Assembly: GCF_019977195.1 (NCBI RefSeq)
Contig: NZ_AP024643.1
Span: 3,782,001 to 3,846,000 of the forward strand
Length of the DNA stretch: 64,000 bases
Direction: 5' to 3'
Source of the DNA: Arthrobacter sp. StoSoilA2
GTDB taxonomy: Bacteria > Actinomycetota > Actinomycetes > Actinomycetales > Micrococcaceae
Positions within the stretch are counted from its first letter, which is position 1, and every line of letters begins with the position of its first letter. This document shows, piece by piece, positions 8,250-17,388 of this stretch. A program made the translations under genes and the position numbers. Under the pieces are notes generated by a model. The model saw only the letters and a program-made list of their open reading frames with translations, was not told where the DNA came from and did not search any database.

Positions 8250-9188
8250 ATGCTTAATGATCACGGCCAGGAATTATTCGACATTCGGCGGTTGGCTCTG
8301 CTGGTTGAGGTGGTGGAGCAAGGATCCATCACTGCTGCGGCCGATCTGATGCTGTACACGCCGTCCGCGGTTTCCCAACAATTGCGGAAGCTCGAACAGG
8401 AAGTAGGCCAACCGCTTCTTACCCGCCGTTCGCGTGGCGTGGTGCCAACAGAAGCGGGCCAGGTGCTCGCCGGGCACGCCCGCAAGATGGTGGGGCAAAT
8501 GCGCGCGGCCCGTAACGACCTCGACCAGATCGCCGGCCTCCGCCGAGGTTCCCTGACGGTGGGCACGTTTCCCACCCTGGCAGGATCGTTCTTGCCGCTG
8601 GTGATCCGGGCCTTCAAGAAGCGCTACCCGGCCATCAGCCTCTCAGTCCGAAGCGCACGCTTTGAGGAACTGGTGTCAGACCTCGAATCCGGGGAGACCG
8701 GCCTTTGTTTGCTCTGGGACTACCCTTGGAATCGCTTCCATGACGACGCCATCCGGACAACCGAAGTCTTCCAGGAAAGCACAGTCATCCTCGTGGCCAA
8801 AGGACACCATCTCGCCGACCTCGACGAAGTAAAGATGGAGGATCTGAAAAAGGAATCCTGGATCGTTCGTGCGGATGCCCATCCTGTGGTGGAAGTGCTC
8901 CGGCGCTCGGCCAATGAAGCCGGCTTCGAGCCGACCATCGGATTCCTGGCAAACGACTATCAGGAAGCGCAGGCCATGGTCAGCGTGGGGATGGGTGTCG
9001 CCATGGTGCCCAAAACCGCCGTTGCACTACAGCACCCGGACGTCCGGGTGCTGAGCCTCGGCGCTGCCGCCCCACTGCGCCGGGTGCTCCTCGCCCAACG
9101 CCAGGACAAGGTCTACGCCCCGGCCGAGGTCGCCTTCCACACAACCCTGTTGGAAATCGCACGGGACCACGTTGGGGATTACCTCTAA
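8250..9188 (+). CDS. LysR-family transcriptional regulator
   Basis: A 312-residue LTTR. The N-terminal winged helix (residues about 10-70) contains the typical SITAAADLMLYTPSAVSQQL recognition segment, followed by a linker helix and a type-2 periplasmic-binding-like effector domain. A GAGGAG site lies 8 bases upstream of ATG. It is divergent from the prpF-carrier operon, the usual arrangement for an LTTR that activates its neighbour in response to the substrate. Confidence 0.9.
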   Translation: MLNDHGQELFDIRRLALLVEVVEQGSITAAADLMLYTPSAVSQQLRKLEQEVGQPLLTRRSRGVVPTEAGQVLAGHARKMVGQMRAARNDLDQIAGLRRGSLTVGTFPTLAGSFLPLVIRAFKKRYPAISLSVRSARFEELVSDLESGETGLCLLWDYPWNRFHDDAIRTTEVFQESTVILVAKGHHLADLDEVKMEDLKKESWIVRADAHPVVEVLRRSANEAGFEPTIGFLANDYQEAQAMVSVGMGVAMVPKTAVALQHPDVRVLSLGAAAPLRRVLLAQRQDKVYAPAEVAFHTTLLEIARDHVGDYL

Positions 9189-9247
9189 GGCTGTGACCGG
9201 ATCCCAGCGAGTCCGTCCGTCGGCCGCTGCAACGGATATCCTTTGTT

Positions 9248-10045
9248 ATGCCCTCACCGGACAGACCGCCGTCGAACGCCCCCGGAGAACCTGGAGATAC
9301 CTCCGGAGTGCTTCACGATAAGCTCACCATCCCGGAACGATACGTTGCACCGCGGAGTCAGAAGGTCCTCTACGTCATCGCGGTTGTCCTCGCGCTGGTC
9401 GGCGCCGGATCCTTCTTCCTCATCCTCGCCGAAGTAAAGCAAAAAATAGATCTGGCCACGGTGGATGCCACGGTCAGCTCGTGGTTCGTGAGCCAACGCT
9501 CACCGGCGGCGACAACGGTCATGGCTGTCCTCGCCACCATTTTTGGCCCCATAGTGATGCCCATCATCGTGGCGGCCGTGACCGGGATCTGGATAATCCG
9601 GGCGCGAAAGCTCTGGCGGCCTCTCTTGCTTGCCGGGGCAATGCTAACCGGCGTGCTCCTCGCCCAAGTCATTACTCGTTTGGTCGAGCGGCCACGACCG
9701 CCCATGGATCTCATGGTGCTCGGCGCTGACAGCACCTACTCTTTTCCGTCGGGCCACGTACTCGGCGCCTCCGACTTCCTTCTTGTGGGGGCATTCCTTG
9801 TGTTTTCGCGCCGCCGCAGGATAGGTGCGGTCATTGCCGGCTTCAGCGCCGCCGTCGCAGGAATTGTTACCCAAGCCATCAGCAGGCTTTACCTCGGCTA
9901 CCACTGGCTGACGGATGTCGTCGCTTCCGTCTCTTTGTCACTCATCATTCTGGCCGTGGTCATTGCCTTGGACACGTGGCGCACCACCAAGGCGCTACCC
10001 GGGCCCGAAGAGATGGCTGGGAAAAAGCGCTTGCCGCCCGCATGA
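9248..10045 (+). CDS. PAP2-superfamily membrane phosphatase
   Basis: A 265-residue membrane protein with about six helices. All three phosphatase motifs are present: RLVERPRPP, PSGH and SRLYLGYHWLTD, whose two histidines and arginines form the active site. It probably dephosphorylates phosphatidic acid or an undecaprenyl-pyrophosphate-type lipid. No ribosome site precedes the ATG; instead TATCCT (9237-9242) ends five bases before it, which suggests a leaderless mRNA. Confidence 0.85.
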   Translation: MPSPDRPPSNAPGEPGDTSGVLHDKLTIPERYVAPRSQKVLYVIAVVLALVGAGSFFLILAEVKQKIDLATVDATVSSWFVSQRSPAATTVMAVLATIFGPIVMPIIVAAVTGIWIIRARKLWRPLLLAGAMLTGVLLAQVITRLVERPRPPMDLMVLGADSTYSFPSGHVLGASDFLLVGAFLVFSRRRRIGAVIAGFSAAVAGIVTQAISRLYLGYHWLTDVVASVSLSLIILAVVIALDTWRTTKALPGPEEMAGKKRLPPA

Positions 10046-10213
10046 GTGACCGCTTCCCTTGGACGCTTGCCTGAGTCCAGCTGACGGGACGCTCGTGCCG
10101 TTGTCGGTGGCTTCGTTGCCTGGTCACCAGTAGCAGCACCGATCAACTCCGCGGTCATGGCTCCTCTAGTACCGCCCCTTCCTGCTGCTGGTACAGTGCC
10201 GTAAAGTCGGGCC

Positions 10214-10930
10214 ATGAATGCTTCGGCTTCCGACCCGGATATAGTTCTGGATCCCACCGCCGGGTTCCGCCGCCGCAGCGCCGCGATCGCCCTACCGGTC
10301 GCCTTCGTCTGTCAGCTAGTCTGCAATGCGCTCTACGCCGGCGTATCAACCTCGACCGGCCTCAGCGACACCGGCAGCTCCGCCGGCGGCCTCGAGCTGG
10401 CCGCTGCGGCTCCCGGCGCCTTGCTAGCAGCCATCATGTTCGCACTTGTCGGATCACTACTGGCAGTGCTCGGACTTCCCGCTGCGCTGCGACTGCTGCG
10501 TCCGGCCAGTCCGCGACTGGCCTTATGGGCGGTGGCGCTCATGGTCACCGGCTACATCAGCTACTTCGGCATCAGCTTCGCCAACCTCGACAGGATCGCC
10601 CTGGCCACGAGCGGCGTGGATGCGGCCGCCGCCCTGGATGCATCGCCCGCGGGGACGTGGGGACAGCCGTTCTACCTGCTGTTCGCGATCGGCAATCTTG
10701 TCGGCACGCTACTGCTCGGCCTCGCGGTGATCCGGGCCGGCCGCGCCGTCGGGGTGCCGTGGTGGGCAGGCGCGCTCATCATCTGCTGGACCATCGGCCA
10801 CGTCATCAACATCATCGTCGGCAACGAGTGGTTCGCTGTGGCCGGTGGCGCGCTCGAGATCGTCGGGCTCACGTTCGTGGCCGCGGCAGTGTGGCGTTCA
10901 ACGAACGCGGACTGGGCGGCGCGGGGCTGA
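10214..10930 (+). CDS. Membrane protein of unknown function
   Basis: A 238-residue protein with about six hydrophobic segments, rich in Ala, Gly and Leu; I do not recognise the family with certainty (DUF4386-like at best). It appears more GC-rich than its neighbours, which could point to a separate origin. The start lacks a strong ribosome site. Nothing is recognised in the 168 bp before it or the 122 bp after it. Confidence 0.65.
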   Translation: MNASASDPDIVLDPTAGFRRRSAAIALPVAFVCQLVCNALYAGVSTSTGLSDTGSSAGGLELAAAAPGALLAAIMFALVGSLLAVLGLPAALRLLRPASPRLALWAVALMVTGYISYFGISFANLDRIALATSGVDAAAALDASPAGTWGQPFYLLFAIGNLVGTLLLGLAVIRAGRAVGVPWWAGALIICWTIGHVINIIVGNEWFAVAGGALEIVGLTFVAAAVWRSTNADWAARG

Positions 10931-11052
10931 CCCATGCGCTCGGCGACCGCTTCACGGCATACGACTGTCGGCAGATTCCTGTGCCGCATTATCGGTGTAC
11001 CTTGGACAGCAGCTGCGATAGAGGCTGCAAAAACCACGAGCTGGGGCGGAGC

Positions 11053-11922
11053 CTACAGTTTCGCCCAGGCTCCGCAGCCTTCCGTTATCAGCCTCTGGCC
11101 CCGGACCAGTTTCACGATGGGAAATCCGCTAGTGACAGCTCCTTCGGAGCTATCAGTGCTGCCCGGGCGCGTGATCTGCCAGGAGCACGCGCCTGTGACT
11201 TCTTTCATGGTTCGATACGTTCCCGCGGCGATATCCTTCCCAACAATCCATGTTCCGTCTTGGATGATCCCGTCTTGAATAGTCCCGTCTCCGGGCCTGT
11301 CTTGGGTGGTGCTCGGGGCTCGCTGAGCAGCGGCGACTGCCGAATCACGAGCCGCTTCAGTCCCGGCAGCAACCACGCCGAGGAAAAGCGAGGCCGCTCC
11401 CGCGACGGCAACCACTACCGCCGCCTGTTTGCTTGGTAGCGCAGCCCAAGAGGGCCGCTTGAAAATGAGCGAATAGAGACCAGTAAGCAACGCTGCCAGC
11501 CCGATGAAGATCAGGATCGATTCGCCATTCCCTGTCACAGCATTGGCCACGGCGAGTAGGGCAAGCAATGCGCCCACGATCCAAAACGAGGGACCGATGC
11601 GCTTCTTGGAACCGCTGGACCAATTTTCCTGCGGAGGGTTCTGCGGGAAAGGTGGGGGTCCGAAGCCCGGATGTTGGAAGGGCTGCTGCTGGTAGTAGGG
11701 CTGATACTGAAAAGGCGACTGCTGGAAGGAAGCCTGCTGGAAGGGCGGCTGCTGGTAATGGTGTGGCACTGGAGCAGCAGCGGGTGCTGCAAAAGGCTGC
11801 GACGAGCCATACGGAGGCGAGCCCGCAGGCACTCCCGGCGGTGCGAAGGGCTGCGGCTGTTGCAGCGGCACCGCCGGAACTTCCGACTGGCCGTAAGCCG
11901 CACCATCCGTGGCGTTTGTCAT
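11053..11922 (-). CDS. Membrane protein with Pro/Gln-rich head and C-terminal beta domain
   Basis: A 289-residue protein started at the ATG preceded by GGAGG. Residues about 15-100 are low-complexity Pro/Gln/Phe/Tyr repeats of a QQPPFQQ kind. Three hydrophobic segments follow, then a C-terminal domain of about 70 residues beginning GTWIVGKDIAAGTYRT with CSW and a final CGAW. Similar Trp/Cys domains occur at the C termini of actinobacterial lipoproteins and membrane proteins of unknown role. Probably cytoplasmic head and exported tail; no function is assigned. Confidence 0.75.
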   Translation of the reverse strand: MTNATDGAAYGQSEVPAVPLQQPQPFAPPGVPAGSPPYGSSQPFAAPAAAPVPHHYQQPPFQQASFQQSPFQYQPYYQQQPFQHPGFGPPPFPQNPPQENWSSGSKKRIGPSFWIVGALLALLAVANAVTGNGESILIFIGLAALLTGLYSLIFKRPSWAALPSKQAAVVVAVAGAASLFLGVVAAGTEAARDSAVAAAQRAPSTTQDRPGDGTIQDGIIQDGTWIVGKDIAAGTYRTMKEVTGACSWQITRPGSTDSSEGAVTSGFPIVKLVRGQRLITEGCGAWAKL

Positions 11923-12148
11923 CAATTCCTCCCAATGGAAGTAACAGGCATGGCCCGTTGGTCGGCAGCCGGCCCAACTACGCATCAGACTACGACATCG
12001 AATCCGGACATCAGGGCTTTCCAGGACATGGAACCGGCATGCCTGAACCCCAATGCCCTACCGGCCGAACGGGCTCACTGCCTAAACTGAGGGGGCACGA
12101 AGCAATCACGGCTCGCTGGTTTGCCCGTGTTTAGGAATGGAGAGCGCC

Positions 12149-12292
12149 ATGCTCAAGATGCTCTTGTGCAAGCTGAACCTGGGCCACGCCTGGCATGTGG
12201 AATCGGCAGAAGATGGCAGCGGCCGCTACAGGCGCTGCACGCGGTGCGGCAAGTACGACCGCGACTGGGATGGCAGCGGCTTTATGCACTGA
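12149..12292 (+). CDS. Small Cys/His-rich protein (47 aa)
   Basis: The frame encodes MLKMLLCKLNLGHAW, then a charged stretch, then a CTRCGK knuckle and a FMH end. Cys and His residues in the pattern C..H..C-x2-C suggest a small zinc-ribbon-like fold. A GGAGAG ribosome site lies four bases upstream; an earlier ATG at 12137 would add four residues. It is convergent with the histidine kinase gene, 14 bp away. Similar small proteins occur in actinobacteria with no known role. Confidence 0.6.
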   Translation: MLKMLLCKLNLGHAWHVESAEDGSGRYRRCTRCGKYDRDWDGSGFMH

Positions 12293-12306
12293 ACGGGCTT
12301 ATGCCT

Positions 12307-13980
12307 TCAGTTCTCCTCGGATGGCGTGGCTGGAAGCGAAACCGTAAAGGTGCTGCCTCTCCCGGGTTTGCTGGTGCAGGTGATACTGCCGCCGTGCCGT
12401 TCCACGATGGACTTGGTGATGGACAATCCCAGGCCAACGCCCGGAATGGCGGCCTGGCGGGCGGCACCTGTCCGGAAGAAGCGCGTGAAAATCTTCGAGG
12501 TCTCCTCCGTGGTCATCCCCATGCCGGTATCTTGAACTTCCAGCTGGATCCACCCGTCGTTCCGGGCAGCCCTCACGGTGACGCGTCCGCCACCCGGGGA
12601 GTACTTGATGGCGTTGGACACGAGGTTATCCAGGGCCTGACCCAACCTCAGTGGATCTGCATCTGCCCAGAGGGGTGAAGGTACGTCGGCCACGAGGCCC
12701 ACATTGGCAAAATCAGCCTGCGCATGGGCTGACACCAAGCTGTTTTCAACCAGGCCGGCCACGTCGGTACGCCGTAGGTGGATGCTCTCCACTGCGGCGG
12801 CTGACATCAGCAGATCATCCACCAGGGCACGGAGCCGCTCGGCGTTGCGTTCGGCGACTTCCAAACGGGTCCGCGCCCTGTCCGAGAGCTCTTCATCTCC
12901 GCGGAGCACCAAGTCCAGGTTGCCCAGGATGGACGTGAGTGGCGATCCGAATTCGTGGGAAACGTTGGCAACCAATTCATCCTTGGCCGCGAGGGCCTGG
13001 ACGACGTCGGTCACGTCGCGAAACACGATCACGGCTCCCCCGAACCCTTCATCAACGCCGTATTTCATGCTGCGCGCGGCGGTGGAAATGGCCCGCTGTT
13101 CTGCTCCCGTACCGAACCACACAAGGTAATCCGAATACGTTTCTCCCTGGACTGCCCTTTGGGTGGGGCTCTTTTCGGGTGGAAGCGGTGTCAGCCGATC
13201 CTGGCCAAAGATCAATAGCTCCTCGCGTGTGGGCGCCGCTCCGGACCGGGATGGAGTCGCCACGCGCTGGAATTCTTTTTGTTGGTTGTTCGTCAAAAGC
13301 GTCTCGCCCTTGGAATCGACGGCGACAATTCCGACGTCGATGGTGTCCAGGATCGTCGCAAGCAGCATTTCGCGATCCCTGCTGGCCGCGAGCAATTGCC
13401 TCAGCGCTTGGTCACGCTGCCTGACACGCTGTTGCTGAATCCGCGCATTCGAGCCCGAGAGCCGGATGGTAATTGCCACCGCCAACATCACCAGGGGCAG
13501 GACGGTAACCGAGAACATGTCGGAGGACGGCGGCTTAGGCAGGTGCGAAATGAATGGCGGGAGGGCAATGACGAGGGGACCCAGAAAACTAATGATGAGG
13601 CTGGACCTGGTTCTCAGACCTGAGGCGGACAACCAGATCACGGGAAAAAGTGCCAGAACCACGAGGCCTGGCAGCGAGCCATAGGCACCACTTCGCGTAA
13701 ATGCGAGGGCAACCAGATCCAGGACCGGAATGACCAGGCTGGCGCCCGGCGCCAGACGCTCCCATGGAACCAGGAAGCAACTCACGAAAAGGATCCCATG
13801 CATGAGGATTCCGGTGACAAACAACCCGTTCTGCATGAGGCTTGGCCAAAGGGCTGGGGCAGAGACGAACAATCCTCCGACTACCAGAGTCAAAGGCAAT
13901 TCACAGACGGCTACCCGGGCTCTGGGCGTCAGTTTTCTAAAGATGCGGGCGGCTGTGCGAAGCAAAGGCTGCTCAGTCAA
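12307..13980 (-). CDS. Membrane sensor histidine kinase
   Basis: About 557 residues from a TTG preceded by GAAGGA; a TTG 33 bases further up is also possible. Five or six membrane helices occupy residues 20-175, then a helical linker, a PAS-like segment (about 210-325), the HisKA box VSHEFGSPLT with His342, and an HATPase domain (DNLVSNAIKYSP, DTGMGMT, GVGLGLSI). HEFGSP departs from the common HELRTP. It is divergent from the response regulator gene at 14194, its likely partner, and is a paralogue of the kinase at 23512. Confidence 0.9.
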   Translation of the reverse strand: MTEQPLLRTAARIFRKLTPRARVAVCELPLTLVVGGLFVSAPALWPSLMQNGLFVTGILMHGILFVSCFLVPWERLAPGASLVIPVLDLVALAFTRSGAYGSLPGLVVLALFPVIWLSASGLRTRSSLIISFLGPLVIALPPFISHLPKPPSSDMFSVTVLPLVMLAVAITIRLSGSNARIQQQRVRQRDQALRQLLAASRDREMLLATILDTIDVGIVAVDSKGETLLTNNQQKEFQRVATPSRSGAAPTREELLIFGQDRLTPLPPEKSPTQRAVQGETYSDYLVWFGTGAEQRAISTAARSMKYGVDEGFGGAVIVFRDVTDVVQALAAKDELVANVSHEFGSPLTSILGNLDLVLRGDEELSDRARTRLEVAERNAERLRALVDDLLMSAAAVESIHLRRTDVAGLVENSLVSAHAQADFANVGLVADVPSPLWADADPLRLGQALDNLVSNAIKYSPGGGRVTVRAARNDGWIQLEVQDTGMGMTTEETSKIFTRFFRTGAARQAAIPGVGLGLSITKSIVERHGGSITCTSKPGRGSTFTVSLPATPSEEN

Positions 13981-14193
13981 GGCAGAATCCTTCGTTTGGG
14001 GGACACGGACCAAATATCGTTTCGCGCCGATTCCGGGAAGAGCAGGGGGCGGAGCGTAAAACCGGAACGTTGTGACGGCGCATATTGCACATATTAGGTG
14101 CTATAAAACTTGAATGCTTGTATCGTACGTATTGGGTGACACTTCCCGCTTTGCGCTGGGCTTGCGGGGATGTGCGCCGACTCGAGGGAATCA

Positions 14194-14967
14194 ATGAGCG
14201 AGCCTGGGGTTGCTGTAGTCATTGAGGATGATGAGGACGTCCGGAATTTGGTGGGCGCCATCCTGAGAGAGGCGGGATTTGTAGTCCATTCCGCCGCGAC
14301 TGGACGCGAAGGCGTCGAGGTTGTCCGACATCATCAAGCCGTGGCGGTGACACTGGACGTCGGACTTCCAGACATGGATGGCCATGAGGTTTTGCGGCGG
14401 ATCCGGCAATTCAGTGATGCGTATGTTGTCATGCTCACTGCACGCCGCGACGAACCGGATACTCTCACCGCTTTCCTGACGGGTGCCGACGACTATGTAA
14501 AGAAACCATTCCTGCCACGCGAGCTAAGGGCAAGGGTCACAGCGATGATGCGGCGGCCCCGCGTGGGCGTTGGGTTGTCCTTACCCGAGGAGGCCAACGA
14601 ATCCGGCTTGGTCCGTTCGAATGGACGTAACGATCCGGTCCTTGAACACAATGGATTGTCGTTGAATTACAAATCCCGGGCAGTGGCCCTTGATGGTTCT
14701 CCCCTGACTTTGACCAGGAGCGAATTCGACCTGCTGCTTGATTTGCTCCGCAACCCGGACGAAGTTCGGACAAGGGCTGACTTGGTTCGGGCTGCCCGTG
14801 GCGACTATTACGACGACGATGCATATATCAGCGAGGCCGACGAACGGGCTGTTGAAACCCACATTGGAAATCTTCGCCGAAAGCTGCACGAAGACTCACA
14901 GTCTCCCCGGTTTCTACAGACGATCCGGGGAGTCGGCTATCGACTTGCCCCGAAAAGGCCCGATTAA
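14194..14967 (+). CDS. OmpR-type response regulator
   Basis: A 257-residue regulator started at the ATG with GAGGGA upstream. The receiver domain (residues 1-120) has acidic residues EDDED, the phospho-acceptor Asp55 in TLDVGLPDMDG, and Lys in VKKPF. The C-terminal winged helix matches the OmpR/PhoB type and ends VGYRLAPKRPD. Its 3' end overlaps the convergent Hpt-like gene by 4 bp. It is divergent from a histidine kinase and adjacent to the tad pilus operon, whose expression it may control (inference). Confidence 0.9.
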   Translation: MSEPGVAVVIEDDEDVRNLVGAILREAGFVVHSAATGREGVEVVRHHQAVAVTLDVGLPDMDGHEVLRRIRQFSDAYVVMLTARRDEPDTLTAFLTGADDYVKKPFLPRELRARVTAMMRRPRVGVGLSLPEEANESGLVRSNGRNDPVLEHNGLSLNYKSRAVALDGSPLTLTRSEFDLLLDLLRNPDEVRTRADLVRAARGDYYDDDAYISEADERAVETHIGNLRRKLHEDSQSPRFLQTIRGVGYRLAPKRPD

Positions 14968-15437
14968 GAGATGGGATCCGGCTCCGGGCTTTCTTTCCTC
15001 AGTACGTAGCTTTCCTTGAGCTCCTTGACAGTGCGCTGACCACACTCGGCAATCTCATCAAGGAGAGTCTGGGCATTGCGTAATTCACCGTTCAGAAGGT
15101 GTCCTTCAAGAATGGCTGCGAGAACCGAAAGGCGAATGCCCCCCACCATCGCTGAAGATGTTCTCAGGCTAAGTATTGTGTCCATTGCCGCCGCTTCGTC
15201 ACCACGTTCGACGGCGGCCGCGAGGTTTCCGTAACGTGTTGGCCAGAGCCTCGCGAAGTCGCTTGCAAATATGCGCGCAATGCGCGGATCGCCCACCTGA
15301 TCTTCCAAGAGTTGGAATTCCGCGAGGTCCAGTATCGGCCGTCCGGACGCGTTGGGCATCCATGTGGAGCCTTTCGTCTGTCCGGTACGGTCGGAGTCCC
15401 CACGCTCGTCGACCTCACTGAAATCTGAACTGAACAT
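14964..15437 (-). CDS. Hpt-like protein lacking the phospho-acceptor histidine
   Basis: A 157-residue helical protein. Residues 38-145 look like a histidine-phosphotransfer bundle, but in the place of the usual AHxLKGSS motif stands ILSLRTSSAMVGG, with Leu89 where the phosphorylated His should be. It therefore should not relay phosphate and may act as a docking or inhibitory partner. It sits between the response regulator and the tad genes. The assignment is from motif similarity and is moderate. Confidence 0.65.
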   Translation of the reverse strand: MFSSDFSEVDERGDSDRTGQTKGSTWMPNASGRPILDLAEFQLLEDQVGDPRIARIFASDFARLWPTRYGNLAAAVERGDEAAAMDTILSLRTSSAMVGGIRLSVLAAILEGHLLNGELRNAQTLLDEIAECGQRTVKELKESYVLRKESPEPDPIS

Positions 15438-15555
15438 AACTCGATGCTACTTCCTGAACTCAGATTTAAACCGATCTTGTGCTGATCTTGAGCAAATCCT
15501 TAGCTCCCCCTGATTTCTTGAGTTTCCTTTTATTACACAAATTCGTTATTCCTGC

Positions 15556-16440
15556 TCAGCCAGCACTGAGGGTTGTTATGGTATTGATCACTGCTGGTCC
15601 CAGGATGGCAATAAACAGGACTGGAAAGATGAAGAATAGCAGGGGAAAGAGAATTGTTACCGGAAGCTTCATGGCTTTCTCCTCGGCGCGTTGCCGGCGC
15701 TTAACCCTCATGACCTTCGCCTGAACCCTCAACACGCGGCTAATGGCAATCCCATACGTGTCGGCCTGGATAACCGCCTGCACGAAGCTTCGAAGCTCAG
15801 GAATATTGGTCCGCTGGGCCAACGCGAGATAGGACTCACGGCGGCTCCTGCCAACCTGCATGTCCTGGAGTGTCCTGACAAGTTCTTCCGCCAGCGGTCC
15901 CTTGCCGTTTTCTCCGGCGCGGGCCATGGCTCCTTCGAAGCCGAGGCCGGCTTCCACGGAGATGAGCATTTGGTCCATGGTGTTGGCGAGTTCCAACTGG
16001 ATTTTCTTTTGCCGCTCCTGACCTTTGCTGTAAAGCATCAGGTCCGGAATGAAATATCCCAGCAGGACCACAAAGATCCCCACAAGCTTGATGAGTCCAC
16101 TCTGGCTGGTGGTAGTGATAAACACACCAAAAATCGCGCCGAGAAGGCCAAGTGCTGGCTTGGCGGCAAGGACACGTCCCAGAGGGAGTGACGTGGGACG
16201 GCCAGCCAAGGCCAGTAGCCTGTCCAATTTCTGGACATAACTTCCGGGGGTAAGCCTGTAGCCCAGGCGCTCCAATGCCCCGCTCCTGCTCTGCTGCTCC
16301 ACTTCAATCGCGATTTGACCCCGCGACAGGAGCTCACGGACTGCCCGCGGGGTCCTCCGGTCAGTTGAAAGGAGGGACCACGCGAAATAGGCGCTCGGCA
16401 ACGGAACGAGCAACAAGGATAAAAGCAGGAAAGGGTGCAA
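15556..16440 (-). CDS. tadC: Flp pilus assembly inner-membrane protein TadC
   Basis: A 294-residue T2SF-type platform protein. An N-terminal helix, two central helices (LGLLGAIFGVF and LIKLVGIFVVLLGYFIPDLML), a cytoplasmic helical domain with GLGFEGAMAR and the TYGIAISRVLRVQA motif, and a C-terminal helix pair are visible. It forms the membrane platform with TadB. It is the last gene of the operon, 8 bp after tadB. Confidence 0.88.
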   Translation of the reverse strand: MHPFLLLSLLLVPLPSAYFAWSLLSTDRRTPRAVRELLSRGQIAIEVEQQSRSGALERLGYRLTPGSYVQKLDRLLALAGRPTSLPLGRVLAAKPALGLLGAIFGVFITTTSQSGLIKLVGIFVVLLGYFIPDLMLYSKGQERQKKIQLELANTMDQMLISVEAGLGFEGAMARAGENGKGPLAEELVRTLQDMQVGRSRRESYLALAQRTNIPELRSFVQAVIQADTYGIAISRVLRVQAKVMRVKRRQRAEEKAMKLPVTILFPLLFFIFPVLFIAILGPAVINTITTLSAG

Positions 16441-16448
16441 GGTTCACC

Positions 16449-17381
16449 TCAAAATTTCAAGTCGATGATCTTGCGCATCCACAGACCACCGATGGTCATC
16501 AAGATGACGGAACCTCCGATCATCACCCAGCCCAGCGGATTGGTGAACATCACGTTCATATAGCCGGGGTTGACGATCATGAGCATGAACACGATTCCCA
16601 CCGGGAGGGCCATCAAAATGTAGGCCGAAAACTTTCCTTCTGCGGCCAGGGATTTAATGTGCCCTTTGATTTCACTGCGTTCGCGAATGGTGTCGTTCAC
16701 CTGGTCCAGCACATCTGCGAGGTTCCCACCCACCTCACGGTTGATCTGGATTGCTTGGGCTATCCAGACGAAATCCTCGTTCCGCATTCTCTCCGCCGTA
16801 TCGTTCAGGGACGCTTGCAAGTCCCGTCCCAGACTTGTCTCCGTGATGACCCTGCGCATTTCTTCGGATGTGGGGCTGACTGATTCCGTGGCAGCGGCGT
16901 CGATGGCGCGCAGGATGCTGTGGCCAGCCCTTAGGCCGCCGGAAAGAAGCTGAAGTGTGTCGCCAAGCTGATCATCGAACTTGTCACGCCTTTTGCCGGC
17001 CCTGAACTTCAGAACCAGCCGAGCCACGAAGGGTGCCAAAATGCTGAGGAGAATCGCGAAGAGAATGCCGCCGACAATCAGCCCGATCAAGGCTCCCACC
17101 ACCGCGCCGGCGATCACCAGGACGACGAAGTCCGCTTGGCTCATTCGCACACCCGCGTCATCGAGTTGTTCGCGGTTGAAAAGCCGAACTTTGCGCTGCG
17201 TCAGCACACGATGAAGTGCGTCCGTTGTTGACCCGGTGAACCGCGTCAGATGCGAACCGGGAAGCACCTGGTAGGGCCTCCGCCGGTCCAGCGGAACATC
17301 GGGGGTCTTTGGCAAAATAACAGCTACCCCGAACAGCACGATGGCTGACAGCATGAGGGCCAGCCCGACGAAAAGAATCAT
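16449..17381 (-). CDS. tadB: Flp pilus assembly inner-membrane protein TadB
   Basis: A 310-residue T2SF-type protein with an N-terminal helix, a central helix pair around residues 90-130, a cytoplasmic domain (GLRAGHSILRAIDAAA, EVGGNLADVLDQV) and C-terminal helices. The EVGGNLADVL segment is characteristic of TadB. Lies 7 bp after tadA and 8 bp before tadC, so translation is likely coupled. Confidence 0.9.
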   Translation of the reverse strand: MILFVGLALMLSAIVLFGVAVILPKTPDVPLDRRRPYQVLPGSHLTRFTGSTTDALHRVLTQRKVRLFNREQLDDAGVRMSQADFVVLVIAGAVVGALIGLIVGGILFAILLSILAPFVARLVLKFRAGKRRDKFDDQLGDTLQLLSGGLRAGHSILRAIDAAATESVSPTSEEMRRVITETSLGRDLQASLNDTAERMRNEDFVWIAQAIQINREVGGNLADVLDQVNDTIRERSEIKGHIKSLAAEGKFSAYILMALPVGIVFMLMIVNPGYMNVMFTNPLGWVMIGGSVILMTIGGLWMRKIIDLKF

Positions 17382-17388
17382 GGCGCGC

